Part shown: positions 17,810-26,308 of the stretch, piece by piece
Layout: each line of letters begins with the position of its first letter
How positions within the stretch are numbered: position 1 is the stretch's first letter
NCBI RefSeq assembly: GCF_040545805.1
Contig: NZ_JBEPMO010000011.1
Coordinates: 15,538 to 79,537 of the forward strand
From: Moheibacter stercoris
GTDB taxonomy: Bacteria > Bacteroidota > Bacteroidia > Flavobacteriales > Weeksellaceae
Length of the DNA: 64,000 nt
Direction: 5' to 3'
Notes under the pieces: model-generated
What the model saw: the letters and a program-made list of their open reading frames with translations, nothing else
The model's database searches: none
What the model was told of the DNA's origin: nothing
Position numbers and translations under genes: made by a program

Positions 17810-18572
17810 TTATATACTGTTTTTCAATGGTTAATTTCGTTCCTTTTTGGGATTCTGACGTGATTTTTAATTCGGAATGAACCAATTTCGCACGTGTTTT
17901 CATATTTTTCAATCCGATACCTTTAAAATCTTCCGAAGTTTCAAATCCAATCCCATTGTCTTCAATTTCGATTTTCAATTTCATATCCTGGAAATGAAAT
18001 ACCACATTTAAGATGGTTGCTCGCGAATGCCGAATGGTATTGGAAAAGAATTCTTGAATGATGCGGAAAAAAATAATTTCGTCCTTGGCAGGAAGATCAA
18101 AAGGCTGACCTTTGATCTCAAATTTCGACTCGATGAAATTCATCCGTTCAAATCGATCCATTTCATTGTGAACAGCTTCCAGCAAACTCATGTTTTTCAA
18201 ACTTTCAGGATTGATGGATTTCGAAAGCGCTTTTAATTCTTTCAAAGCATTGCCCAATATTTCGACTGATTCTTCTATTTTGGTTGGTTCATAATCAGAA
18301 TTTTGCAAATGTATTTTCGCCAAGGTAACCAATTGCCCAATGTTATCATGCAGTTCCCAACTGATGTTTCGAAGCGTTTCTTCACGAATTTCGATTTGAG
18401 ATTCTGCCAATTCATTTTCAAATCGCTTTTTCTCCAATTCTTGTTCTTGAATCAATTTATTTTTTCGGTTGTTGAATACGACAAATAGAAGCACCATTGC
18501 CAAAGGCACCAACAGCATGATACCCAAAACCACCCACAATATGTTATCGCTTTCCTGAAACATAGAATCCAA
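17802..18572 (-). CDS. Sensor histidine kinase, HisKA_3 type
   Basis: The 256-residue kinase has one N-terminal membrane segment (about residues 11-33), a short coiled coil, and a dimerisation/phosphoacceptor helix with H75 in NISWELHDNIGQLV, typical of NarX/DesK-like kinases. The ATPase domain has FFSNTIRHSRAT and DNGIGF with GIGLKNMKTRAK. There is almost no sensing domain of its own. Its start overlaps the end of a membrane-protein gene by 29 bp, which suggests that protein supplies the sensing part. Confidence 0.9.
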   Translation of the reverse strand: MDSMFQESDNILWVVLGIMLLVPLAMVLLFVVFNNRKNKLIQEQELEKKRFENELAESQIEIREETLRNISWELHDNIGQLVTLAKIHLQNSDYEPTKIEESVEILGNALKELKALSKSINPESLKNMSLLEAVHNEMDRFERMNFIESKFEIKGQPFDLPAKDEIIFFRIIQEFFSNTIRHSRATILNVVFHFQDMKLKIEIEDNGIGFETSEDFKGIGLKNMKTRAKLVHSELKITSESQKGTKLTIEKQYINA

Positions 18573-19155
18573 TCATATATCCGCCGTATAAAATAAAGTT
18601 CAAAGGAATGATGGCATAGGCATACAATTCCTGAACATTGTATCCCATGCCAATAACCAATGACAAAGGCACAAATCCTATGTAAAATAACAAGATTCCC
18701 GTAACTATCCAAAATTCAGGGAGTTTCTGGTATTCCACCACTTCCTTTTTACCTAATAATTTCGCAAAAAACAAAAAGGAAAATCCCAAAACAACAATCG
18801 ATTGAAAATTGATCGCCGTTTTCAATAAGGGAATTACAAATCCTTTGGATTCAATATCATAAAAAACCACGAAACCAAAGATCCCTAGAATCATCCATTT
18901 CCAAAATTTCAAACCAATCAAACGATCAAACCAATACAAAAAGACCAAAAAGGAAAGGATAATGTAAACATTGTACAAGATTCGATTTTGATATTGAATC
19001 GCTACATAAGTAGCCGCAATTTCATTTAGAAAGGTATAAATCAGAAAAGGTAAAAATATCCACAAGGAAGTATGTTTGTATTTTGGCCAATAATAAATGG
19101 CAAAAACACAAGCAAGAAATTCCAATCCTAAATACAAATAGTTTTGAATACCCAT
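18544..19155 (-). CDS. Multi-pass membrane protein, possible sensor partner of the adjacent kinase
   Basis: The 203-residue protein has about six or seven hydrophobic helices and little soluble sequence. It starts MGIQNYLYLGLEFLACVFAI and ends YGGYMIGFYVSGKR. I do not recognise a named family. Its 3' end overlaps the downstream histidine-kinase gene by 29 bp, and the kinase overlaps the response regulator by 8 bp. This tight coupling suggests a signalling complex in which the membrane protein senses the input. Confidence 0.8.
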   Translation of the reverse strand: MGIQNYLYLGLEFLACVFAIYYWPKYKHTSLWIFLPFLIYTFLNEIAATYVAIQYQNRILYNVYIILSFLVFLYWFDRLIGLKFWKWMILGIFGFVVFYDIESKGFVIPLLKTAINFQSIVVLGFSFLFFAKLLGKKEVVEYQKLPEFWIVTGILLFYIGFVPLSLVIGMGYNVQELYAYAIIPLNFILYGGYMIGFYVSGKR

Positions 19156-19173
19156 ATGGATGAATTTCAGCTA

Positions 19174-19719
19174 TTAATTTCCGATTCCAACGTTTGAATT
19201 TGTGCCATCTGGAATTCCGGCACCACCTAAATTCAAACGTTCAGATGAAACAATGTTTAAATTATCTTCCAAATCGGTTCCCCCAGATGGATTAACAGTA
19301 GGAACAAAATAAACCGTTTGTCTTGGCTCTGGATCTCCTGTAACGGAATTGTTTTGCATTTTGGCGCCCATGTACACACGAAGCCCTAAATTCCCATTGT
19401 ATCCTCGTTCATCTGCATGTTTTTCAACATAGACAATGAATTTTTTCACTTCCTCCAAATCAAACCAAACATAACGTCCAGCACCTTCGTAATTTGGATA
19501 GGTACCTGAAGTAAACTCATTTATAAGATTGTAAAATTGGTTGCGATAATCTTCTTCCATCAGACTTGCTTCCGCAACAGAAATCAGTCCTTCAGGATCA
19601 CCACAAGGAACCTCAATTGTGCAAAAGTTGGAAGAATTTCCAGAAGAATTATCATCATTGGTACAGCCGCAAATCCAAAGCGAAACAAAAAATGCAAAAA
19701 GTAAATAATTTGAATTCAT
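19174..19719 (-). CDS. Lipoprotein of unknown function
   Basis: The 181-residue protein has a lipobox ICGC with lipid cysteine C19, followed by TNDDNSSGNSS. Acidic residues after the cysteine are typical of Bacteroidota surface-exported lipoproteins. The body contains FYNLINEFTSGTYPNYEGAG and YVEKHADERGYNGNLGLRVYMGA. I know no function for it. It lies 18 bp upstream of the membrane-protein/kinase/regulator unit on the same strand and may be cotranscribed with it. Confidence 0.8.
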   Translation of the reverse strand: MNSNYLLFAFFVSLWICGCTNDDNSSGNSSNFCTIEVPCGDPEGLISVAEASLMEEDYRNQFYNLINEFTSGTYPNYEGAGRYVWFDLEEVKKFIVYVEKHADERGYNGNLGLRVYMGAKMQNNSVTGDPEPRQTVYFVPTVNPSGGTDLEDNLNIVSSERLNLGGAGIPDGTNSNVGIGN

Positions 19720-19819
19720 AGTATTGATTTTAGTTATTAAAAATAAGGAAGCTAATTAACTCTTTGGTAAAATTTTAAGTATTTATTTAGAGTACGATTA
19801 ATAAATCTTTGAGAGAGCT

Positions 19820-19860
19820 AATTCGGTAGACTAAATTTGGCTAAAAAAGTCTACCGAATT
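19820..19860. terminator. Strong hairpin between two lipoprotein genes
   Basis: AATTCGGTAGACT and AGTCTACCGAATT form a perfect 13-bp stem with a 15-nt loop. It lies just after the LamG lipoprotein gene on the minus strand but has no good T run on either side, so it may be a transcript-stabilising hairpin rather than a classic terminator. Confidence 0.55.
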
Positions 19861-19894
19861 CTATAAGCAAAAGGACAATTAAAATTGTTTTAAA

Positions 19895-20716
19895 CTATTC
19901 TTGACAACAAGGCTCTATGTCATTTAATTGAATGATTTCCGCAGTAGTTAAAACCCGATCAAAAATTGCTACATCATCCAATAATCCTGTGAATTGCTTG
20001 CCTAGGAATAAATCCCCAACATTGTTTGTTCCTAAAGGATTTGAACAACCAGTTCCTGGAACACTTGTAGTAGCAATTCCATCGATGAACATGTTTATGC
20101 CTCCACCCGTTCCATCAGACGTCACGACGATATGATGCCAAACATTTAGGCTGGGGTTATTGGAACAATTCGTATCTCCTAAAAAATTAGGGAATCCACC
20201 TGCCCAAAGGCTATAATCATTGATACCAAACACTCCATTTCGACAATCTGATAAACTTATGGACCATTGTCCATAGGTATCAGGACAATGTATTCCTGTA
20301 TCGCGACCTATCATTTGTTCATACATGCCGCCATCTCTCGTACCAATGGTTTGAAACCAAAATGAAATTGTAATCGGATTGGAATCCAAATCATTCAAAA
20401 AACCAGGATTGACATAGGTTAAAAATTCATTTTGAGAAGCATTAAATTCAAATGCACAATTGGGATTTCCTCCACGATCGGTTCCTGGGGAAGCTGAAGT
20501 TGGATTGGTCAAATGATAGCCATTTCCAGAAAAATCATCCAAAGAACCATTGGAAAACGAATAAAAAGCAATCAAGTCTGGTAATAATGCATCTGGAATA
20601 CAGCTCAAAACTGGATCTTCATTAGGATCGGAATCAGAATTATCATCGTCGTTACATGCCAAAAAGAAAGCACATAAAGAAAAGAAAGCAAGGAATTTAA
20701 TTGTAAATGTTTTCAT
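19895..20716 (-). CDS. LamG-domain lipoprotein
   Basis: The 273-residue protein has lipobox FLAC with lipid cysteine C21 followed by NDDDNSDSD, an acidic export-type signal for the cell surface. The rest is a concanavalin/LamG-like jelly-roll domain: LIAFYSFSNGSLDDFSGNGYH, NPITISFWFQT, VWHHIVVTSDGTGGGINMFIDG and LDDVAIFDRVLTTAEI. Such domains bind carbohydrates or proteins at the surface. It stands apart from the following genes by a strong hairpin. Confidence 0.87.
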   Translation of the reverse strand: MKTFTIKFLAFFSLCAFFLACNDDDNSDSDPNEDPVLSCIPDALLPDLIAFYSFSNGSLDDFSGNGYHLTNPTSASPGTDRGGNPNCAFEFNASQNEFLTYVNPGFLNDLDSNPITISFWFQTIGTRDGGMYEQMIGRDTGIHCPDTYGQWSISLSDCRNGVFGINDYSLWAGGFPNFLGDTNCSNNPSLNVWHHIVVTSDGTGGGINMFIDGIATTSVPGTGCSNPLGTNNVGDLFLGKQFTGLLDDVAIFDRVLTTAEIIQLNDIEPCCQE

Positions 20717-20848
20717 AATGAATTATTTAAATGGTTATGATTAAAATTCTTAAGGCAAAGATCCTCCAAGAAAAATCTACAGATATTAGGTGTTCCATCC
20801 TTTCCAAAGGGTGAAATCACCCTTTCTTTTTAAAATCCAAATAATTCG

Positions 20849-20856
20849 TACTTTTG
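20849..20856 (+). promoter_or_regulatory. Candidate -7 box TACTTTTG
   Basis: The sequence matches TAnnTTTG and lies 4 bp before the mtaB ATG, implying a very short leader. Confidence 0.45.
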
Positions 20857-20860
20857 CACT

Positions 20861-22195
20861 ATGTTTTCAGAACAAAAAACCGTTGCTTTTCACACCCTTG
20901 GATGTAAATTAAATTTCTCCGAAACGTCTACCATTGCCCGAAACCTTTTGGACAATGGCTATCAGCGTGTGGAATTCAATCAGCCATCAGATGTTTATGT
21001 CATCAATACATGTTCGGTGACAGCCAATGCCGACAAAGAATGCCGCACCATTGTCAAAAATGCCATGAAAGCCAATCCAAACGGATTTGTTGTGGTTGTG
21101 GGTTGTTATGCCCAATTAAAACCACAAGAAATTGCAGAAATGGAAGGCGTAGACTTGGTATTGGGCGCAACGGAAAAATTCAACATTGTCGAATATTTGG
21201 ACGATTTGAACAAACAAGAAGATACCATCATCCATTCTTGCGAAATTGAAGATGCCGATTTTTATGTTGGTTCTTATTCGATTGGTGACAGAACGCGTGC
21301 TTTCTTGAAAGTTCAAGACGGTTGTGATTACAAATGTACCTATTGCACCATTCCATTGGCGAGAGGAATTTCTCGTTCAGATACCATGGAAAATGTCATC
21401 AAAAATGCGCGTGAAATTGCAGAAAAAGGGATCAAAGAAATCGTTTTAACCGGAGTCAACATTGGAGATTATGGGAAAGGTGAATTTGGCAATAAAAAGC
21501 ACGAACATACCTTTTTGGAATTGGTTCAAGAATTAGACAAAGTTGAAAACATCGAACGAATTCGTATTTCTTCAATTGAACCGAATTTATTACGAAATGA
21601 AATCATTGAATTCGTTTCAAATTCCGATCGTTTTGTACCTCATTTTCATATTCCGTTGCAATCGGGATCTGATGTGATTTTGAAGAAAATGAAACGTCGT
21701 TATTTGACGAAATTGTACCAAGATCGAATCGGTAAAATCCGTGAAGTGATGCCCAATGCTTGTATTGGTGTAGATGTAATTGTTGGATTCCCTGGTGAAA
21801 CAGACGAATTGTTTTTGGAAACCTATAATTTCTTGAATAGTTTACCTATCTCTTATTTACACGTCTTTACCTATTCAGAACGTGACAATACCGAAGCGAT
21901 TGAATTTGATGGCGTTGTTCCGCATCATGTACGAAAAGAACGCAACAAAATGCTTCGAATCTTATCGGAAAAGAAACGATTGGCTTTTTACCAAACCCAA
22001 TTGGGTTCAACGCATAAAGTCTTATGGGAATCTGACCAGAAAAATGGAAAAATCCATGGATTCACTGAAAATTATGTAAAAGTGGAAACCGAATTTTCGG
22101 AAGAATTAATCAACCAAACGGAAATCGTGGATTTGGTCATGATCAGTCCCGATGGAAATGTACAAGTTGCAAAGAAACCAGTATTAGCATTTTAA
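20861..22195 (+). CDS. mtaB: tRNA t6A37 methylthiotransferase MtaB
   Basis: A radical SAM methylthiotransferase of 444 residues that converts t6A at position 37 of tRNAs to ms2t6A. The N-terminal domain has three cysteines for an auxiliary Fe-S cluster, in HTLGCKLNFSE, VINTCSVT and VVGCYAQL. The radical SAM motif is CDYKCTYC in KVQDGCDYKCTYCTIPLARG. The C-terminus has a TRAM-like region. The GCKLN start distinguishes MtaB from MiaB and RimO. A hydrolase gene follows after 3 bp, probably in the same operon. Confidence 0.93.
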   Translation: MFSEQKTVAFHTLGCKLNFSETSTIARNLLDNGYQRVEFNQPSDVYVINTCSVTANADKECRTIVKNAMKANPNGFVVVVGCYAQLKPQEIAEMEGVDLVLGATEKFNIVEYLDDLNKQEDTIIHSCEIEDADFYVGSYSIGDRTRAFLKVQDGCDYKCTYCTIPLARGISRSDTMENVIKNAREIAEKGIKEIVLTGVNIGDYGKGEFGNKKHEHTFLELVQELDKVENIERIRISSIEPNLLRNEIIEFVSNSDRFVPHFHIPLQSGSDVILKKMKRRYLTKLYQDRIGKIREVMPNACIGVDVIVGFPGETDELFLETYNFLNSLPISYLHVFTYSERDNTEAIEFDGVVPHHVRKERNKMLRILSEKKRLAFYQTQLGSTHKVLWESDQKNGKIHGFTENYVKVETEFSEELINQTEIVDLVMISPDGNVQVAKKPVLAF

Positions 22196-22198
22196 CTC

Positions 22199-22849
22199 AT
22201 GAAAATTTATCAGGTTAGTGGATTAGGAGCTAATCAAAATGCTTTCAAATACTTGAAATTTGACGCCGAACATGAAGTCATTTATTTACCTTGGTTACAA
22301 CCAGAATCTCATGAAACCTTAGAGCATTATGCTCAAAGAATGTCTGAAAACATCCAAACAGATGAAGATTTTATTTTAATGGGTCTTTCCTTTGGTGGTT
22401 TGGTCGTTCAAGAAATGAATCGGTTTTTGGACCCGAAATTGAATGTGCTGATTTCTACTGTAAAAAGCAGATCGGAATTGCCTAGTTTCATGCGATTGTC
22501 AGCAACAACTCGTGCGCACAAATTGATTCCTCCATCCTTTTTATCTTCAGATAAAGGACTTTCGTATGCATTTTTTAGAAAGTTATATTCGTCCAAAATG
22601 CCCGATTTACAAGAGTTTTTTGACTATCGAGATCCTGAATATCTTACGTGGTCCATTGATCAAATTGTAAATTGGAAAAATCATGTTGATTTAAAACCTT
22701 TTGTGCATATTCACGGAGACAAAGACATTGTGTTTCCTATCTCCAATATTCAAGATGCAATCAAAATTGAAGGTGGAAATCATTTAATGGTTTTGCATAA
22801 AGCCCGAAAAATTAGTGAAATAATTAATGAAAGAATTCTTTCTATTTAA
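22199..22849 (+). CDS. Alpha/beta hydrolase
   Basis: The 216-residue protein has an alpha/beta hydrolase nucleophile elbow GLSFGG with S64, a late strand VHIHGDKDIVFP carrying the expected aspartate, and EGGNHLMVLH carrying the catalytic histidine. No lid domain or family-specific signature reveals its substrate. It starts 3 bp after mtaB. Its stop codon overlaps the stop of the convergent mnhG gene by 4 bp in the palindrome TTTAA, with no terminator between the two. Confidence 0.85.
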   Translation: MKIYQVSGLGANQNAFKYLKFDAEHEVIYLPWLQPESHETLEHYAQRMSENIQTDEDFILMGLSFGGLVVQEMNRFLDPKLNVLISTVKSRSELPSFMRLSATTRAHKLIPPSFLSSDKGLSYAFFRKLYSSKMPDLQEFFDYRDPEYLTWSIDQIVNWKNHVDLKPFVHIHGDKDIVFPISNIQDAIKIEGGNHLMVLHKARKISEIINERILSI

Positions 22850-23226
22850 TCTTCATTCACCGCTTTGCTTTTAGGCGTTTCGTCTCTATTCAACTGGTCC
22901 AAAATTCCAGAATCTTTCAATTCATCGATTTCCGTTTTCTTCCATAATTTCACACCACTTACATAAGCAGTTCTTGCAATCATAAAGGCAGCAACTGGAG
23001 AGGTCAACAAAAGAAAGAATATAATGGCAAAAACTTTGGTCGAAACCGAAAAGTCAAAAAAGTAAAAAGCAACTGAACAAAGAATACAGCCTACACCAAT
23101 TGTACTGGCTTTTACTGTAACCGACAATCGCGTATAAAAATCGGGCATTCTATATATACCAATTGCCGCCACTAGAATAAATAAGGCGCCAATTGTACAA
23201 AAAGTCATTATCAATATATCACTCAT
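22846..23226 (-). CDS. mnhG: Mrp Na+/H+ antiporter subunit G
   Basis: The 126-residue membrane protein has three hydrophobic helices and the MrpG signature GIYRMPDFYTRLSVTVKASTIGV. I chose the start at 23226 (MSDILIMTF), which gives an 8-bp overlap with mnhF; an ATG 15 codons upstream adds a charged extension not seen in the family. It is the last gene of the mnhABCDEFG operon, in which the complex exchanges cytoplasmic Na+ for external protons. Confidence 0.92.
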   Translation of the reverse strand: MSDILIMTFCTIGALFILVAAIGIYRMPDFYTRLSVTVKASTIGVGCILCSVAFYFFDFSVSTKVFAIIFFLLLTSPVAAFMIARTAYVSGVKLWKKTEIDELKDSGILDQLNRDETPKSKAVNED

Positions 23227-23503
23227 CTTTATCGCTTTTATCTCCTTGTTCAATATAATACGAAAATGCAATGGTACTCAAAAAGGCAATTAGTGCCAAA
23301 ATGGTTGCAACGTCCAAAAAGGATGGGTCGTTGTACAAAATACAAAATACACCAATCACCCCCACACCAGACGTGATGATCAAGTCAATCGCTACTACTC
23401 GATCTACAATTTGCGGACCTTTTAGAAAACGAATGAAAATAATGATAAACGCCACACAAATGATGGGAATAATCACATAGGATATGTATTGTTCAACTGT
23501 CAT
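23219..23503 (-). CDS. mnhF: Mrp Na+/H+ antiporter subunit F
   Basis: The 94-residue protein has three helices and the MrpF motif FLKGPQIVDRVVAIDLI. It overlaps mnhG by 8 bp and mnhE by 1 bp (TAATG). It is a small membrane subunit of the Mrp antiporter. Confidence 0.93.
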   Translation of the reverse strand: MTVEQYISYVIIPIICVAFIIIFIRFLKGPQIVDRVVAIDLIITSGVGVIGVFCILYNDPSFLDVATILALIAFLSTIAFSYYIEQGDKSDKDE

Positions 23504-23985
23504 TATCGGATTACTTCTATTAATTTTTTCTCTAAACCATTGCGCATACGCTCTTTAAACTTCTCCTTATCCTTCACATAAAAACTATGAATAAACAAAT
23601 ATTTTTTATCGGGACTAATTTTCAACACCATGGTTCCAGGTGTTAATGCAATCAAGTTCGTTAGCATCGTAATTTCAAAATCAGATTTTAAACGATGCTC
23701 ATATTGAATGATGGCAGGTTTCATATTCAATTTGGGCGTGATAATTTCTTTGGTTACTTCCAAATTCGCCTTTAGCATATCATACAACAAGAACACAAAA
23801 AACAATAATAATTTGGGTACTTTGTAGAAATATTGTTTTTCTTGGGAATTTCCTGTTCTAGCTAAAACCCATAAAACACCAAATCCTAAAAAGAATCCAA
23901 AAAAGAAATTCGGATAGTTCAAATGCCCTGTCAAAGCCACCCAAACCAATGATAATAATATATTTAAGAGAAAATTCTTTATCAT
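23503..23985 (-). CDS. mnhE: Mrp Na+/H+ antiporter subunit E
   Basis: The 160-residue protein has two or three N-terminal helices and the family motifs LTGHLNYPNFFFGF and LTNLIALTPGTMVLKISPDK. It overlaps mnhD by 4 bp (ATGA type). MrpE is needed for stability and activity of the complex. Confidence 0.93.
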   Translation of the reverse strand: MIKNFLLNILLSLVWVALTGHLNYPNFFFGFFLGFGVLWVLARTGNSQEKQYFYKVPKLLLFFVFLLYDMLKANLEVTKEIITPKLNMKPAIIQYEHRLKSDFEITMLTNLIALTPGTMVLKISPDKKYLFIHSFYVKDKEKFKERMRNGLEKKLIEVIR

Positions 23986-25499
23986 TTTTCAAAATTTCCG
24001 TTTAAAACTGCTTCTATATATCCGTTAGGATTCATCAAATCTTTGGCTGTTTCTTCTGCCAATCCATAGATGCTTCCCGCATTTAAACCAATAAACAAAG
24101 AAACCAAAGTCAAAAATACAACTGGCGCTACCAAAGCCAATTTTTGCATATAAGGTAAATTAGCGAAGGCATCTGTTTCTTCTGTCAAAGGTTTCGGAGA
24201 TTCCTTCCAAAATACCTCTGACCACATTTTCGCAATAACAAATAAGGTGATAAAACTAGCAAACAAAATCGCTAATAATAAGATATAATGACCCGATTTT
24301 AAAGACTCTCCAAATAATTGAATTTTAGGCCAAAACCCTGACAAAGGCGGAATCCCGACTAAGGAAAACATGATTACAGCCATCATCAAAGAAAGTTTCG
24401 GATAATCTTTGTACAATCCTCCGAGACGACTCATATCAATTGTATTTCGGATTTTCTGAATCAATCCCGTCATCATCAAAATATTACTTTTCACAACCAC
24501 ATCATGAATCAAATAAAAAATAACTCCTATAAATGCTATTTCGGTGTACAAACCAATTCCAGCAATTAAATATCCGATATGACACACAATTAAATAGGAA
24601 ATCATCCTTCTAACACTCTTCTTATTTACCGCACCCAATGCTCCAGTAATCAAGGTCATGATAGCAATTCCAATGAATAAATTCTTGGTAAATTCATCGG
24701 GTTGAAAAATCAACGTAAACATACGGATCATGGCATAAATCCCCATTTTGGTCAACAATCCACCAAAGATTGCTGCAATGGCAGAAGGCGGTGTATGATA
24801 GGAAGAAGGCAACCAAAAGTACATTGGGAAAACTGCAGATTTGATTCCAAATCCAGCAAAAAACAATAATCCCGTTACGGAAACAAGTCCTTCGTTTTCA
24901 ACGCTTTTAATTTTCACTGCCAAATCGGCCATGTTCAAAGTTCCGGTGATTCCATACAAAATTCCAATCGCTGTTAAGAAGATGATGGAAGCCAACATAT
25001 TCATCGCCACATACTTTATGGAACCTTCCATTTGTAGCTTCTTTCCTCCTAGCGTCAATAATACGAAGGAAGAAATAATGACCACTTCGAACCAAACATA
25101 CAAATTGAACAAATCTCCTGTCAAGAAAGCTCCTAAAAGCCCCATTACAAGGAAATGGAAGATGAAAAAGTAGCCGTATTTAATTCGACTTAAATTCAAG
25201 GCGAACGTGGAATAAATCCCAACAGCCAAACTCACAATGGCTGTGAGCATGACCATAATCGAACTAAAGGTGTCAGAAACGAATATGATTCCAAAAGGCG
25301 CTTCCCAGTTTCCAACTTGCAAAATCAAATAATTGTAGGTGTCTGTCGCAACAAATAATCGGATGCAACAAATGAACGCAAATACATTTCCAATGATGCT
25401 GATAATTCTTTGCGCAGAAACTTTTTGCCAAAAGAACAGCAATAAGATTGCTGTAATCAAATGGACAATAATTGGTGCCAAGATAAAATTCGTCATCAT
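23982..25499 (-). CDS. mnhD: Mrp Na+/H+ antiporter subunit D
   Basis: The 505-residue protein has about 14 membrane helices and is homologous to complex I NuoM/NuoN antiporter-like subunits. Family features include LFNLYVWFEVVIISSFVLL with the conserved glutamate, and GIKSAVFPMYFWLPSSYHTPPSAIAA with the conserved lysine of the proton path. Overlaps of 4 bp with both mnhC and mnhE show tight coupling. Confidence 0.94.
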   Translation of the reverse strand: MMTNFILAPIIVHLITAILLLFFWQKVSAQRIISIIGNVFAFICCIRLFVATDTYNYLILQVGNWEAPFGIIFVSDTFSSIMVMLTAIVSLAVGIYSTFALNLSRIKYGYFFIFHFLVMGLLGAFLTGDLFNLYVWFEVVIISSFVLLTLGGKKLQMEGSIKYVAMNMLASIIFLTAIGILYGITGTLNMADLAVKIKSVENEGLVSVTGLLFFAGFGIKSAVFPMYFWLPSSYHTPPSAIAAIFGGLLTKMGIYAMIRMFTLIFQPDEFTKNLFIGIAIMTLITGALGAVNKKSVRRMISYLIVCHIGYLIAGIGLYTEIAFIGVIFYLIHDVVVKSNILMMTGLIQKIRNTIDMSRLGGLYKDYPKLSLMMAVIMFSLVGIPPLSGFWPKIQLFGESLKSGHYILLLAILFASFITLFVIAKMWSEVFWKESPKPLTEETDAFANLPYMQKLALVAPVVFLTLVSLFIGLNAGSIYGLAEETAKDLMNPNGYIEAVLNGNFEK

Positions 25500-25849
25500 A
25501 TATCTAAATCCTGTATGTTCATAGAATCCAAATCATCAGATCCTGTAGTTTCGTATACTTTTTTCAATAAAATAATCGCAAATGCCGTCAAAGCGAAACT
25601 GATGACAATCGCGGTCAAAATCAATGCTTGCGGAACGGGATCCGCATATACATCTAAAAAAGTTTTGTTTGCTTCTTTGATAATCGGTGGTTTACCCTTG
25701 GTCAAACCTCCAGTCAAGAAAATGAGAATATTCGCTCCATTTCCCAACAAGAGCAATCCCAATAATAATTTCACCATACTTCTACGCAACATCATATAGA
25801 TGCCCGCAGAGTACAAAATTCCTACTAATAACACCAATAATAGCTCCAT
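25496..25849 (-). CDS. mnhC: Mrp Na+/H+ antiporter subunit C
   Basis: The 117-residue protein has three helices and resembles complex I NuoK (LLLGNGANILIFLTGG and DPVPQALILTAIVISFALTA). It begins exactly where mnhB ends and overlaps mnhD by 4 bp. Confidence 0.94.
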   Translation of the reverse strand: MELLLVLLVGILYSAGIYMMLRRSMVKLLLGLLLLGNGANILIFLTGGLTKGKPPIIKEANKTFLDVYADPVPQALILTAIVISFALTAFAIILLKKVYETTGSDDLDSMNIQDLDI

Positions 25850-26308
25850 CTACACATTGTCTTTTATGGTGAATAAAATCGTTAAGGTTACCCCAATCAC
25901 GACCACATAAACTCCAATATCAAAAAATAATGCAGTTCCTATAGAACCAATGACTGCTATGGGTTTTTCCATCCAAACACCTGTCAAAAAGGGTTTCCCA
26001 ATAAAAACAGGAATTAATGCACTAATTAAGGATATGGATAAACCAATTGGAATCAATGTTTTGGGCGAAAATCGGAACAATGCCAATGTTTCCTTTGTCG
26101 AGTGGGCAAATGAATGCAGCACAAATGCAATCGAAGCAATCAATCCACCAACAAATCCACCACCCGATAAATAATGTCCGCGTAGCAATACAAATATGGA
26201 AAACATTAACAACAACGGAATCAGATAATTGGTTGCTGTTTTGAGAATGATCAAGTCGAATTTTCGAGCTTGCATCCTACTTCTATAACTTTTAATCTGC
26301 TTCTTCAT
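25850..26308 (-). CDS. mnhB: Mrp Na+/H+ antiporter subunit B
   Basis: The 152-residue protein carries the MnhB signature GHYLSGGGFVGGLI and four helices. The first ATG overlaps the end of mnhA by 17 bp; a second Met at codon 12 (MQARKFDLI) would start after the mnhA stop and is also possible. MrpB associates with the MrpA C-terminal region. Confidence 0.93.
   Translation of the reverse strand: MKKQIKSYRSRMQARKFDLIILKTATNYLIPLLLMFSIFVLLRGHYLSGGGFVGGLIASIAFVLHSFAHSTKETLALFRFSPKTLIPIGLSISLISALIPVFIGKPFLTGVWMEKPIAVIGSIGTALFFDIGVYVVVIGVTLTILFTIKDNV

Noticed and set aside
24841..25173. 110-codon plus-strand reading frame within mnhD
   Set aside because: It is a frame shadow; mnhD on the minus strand is intact and conserved.
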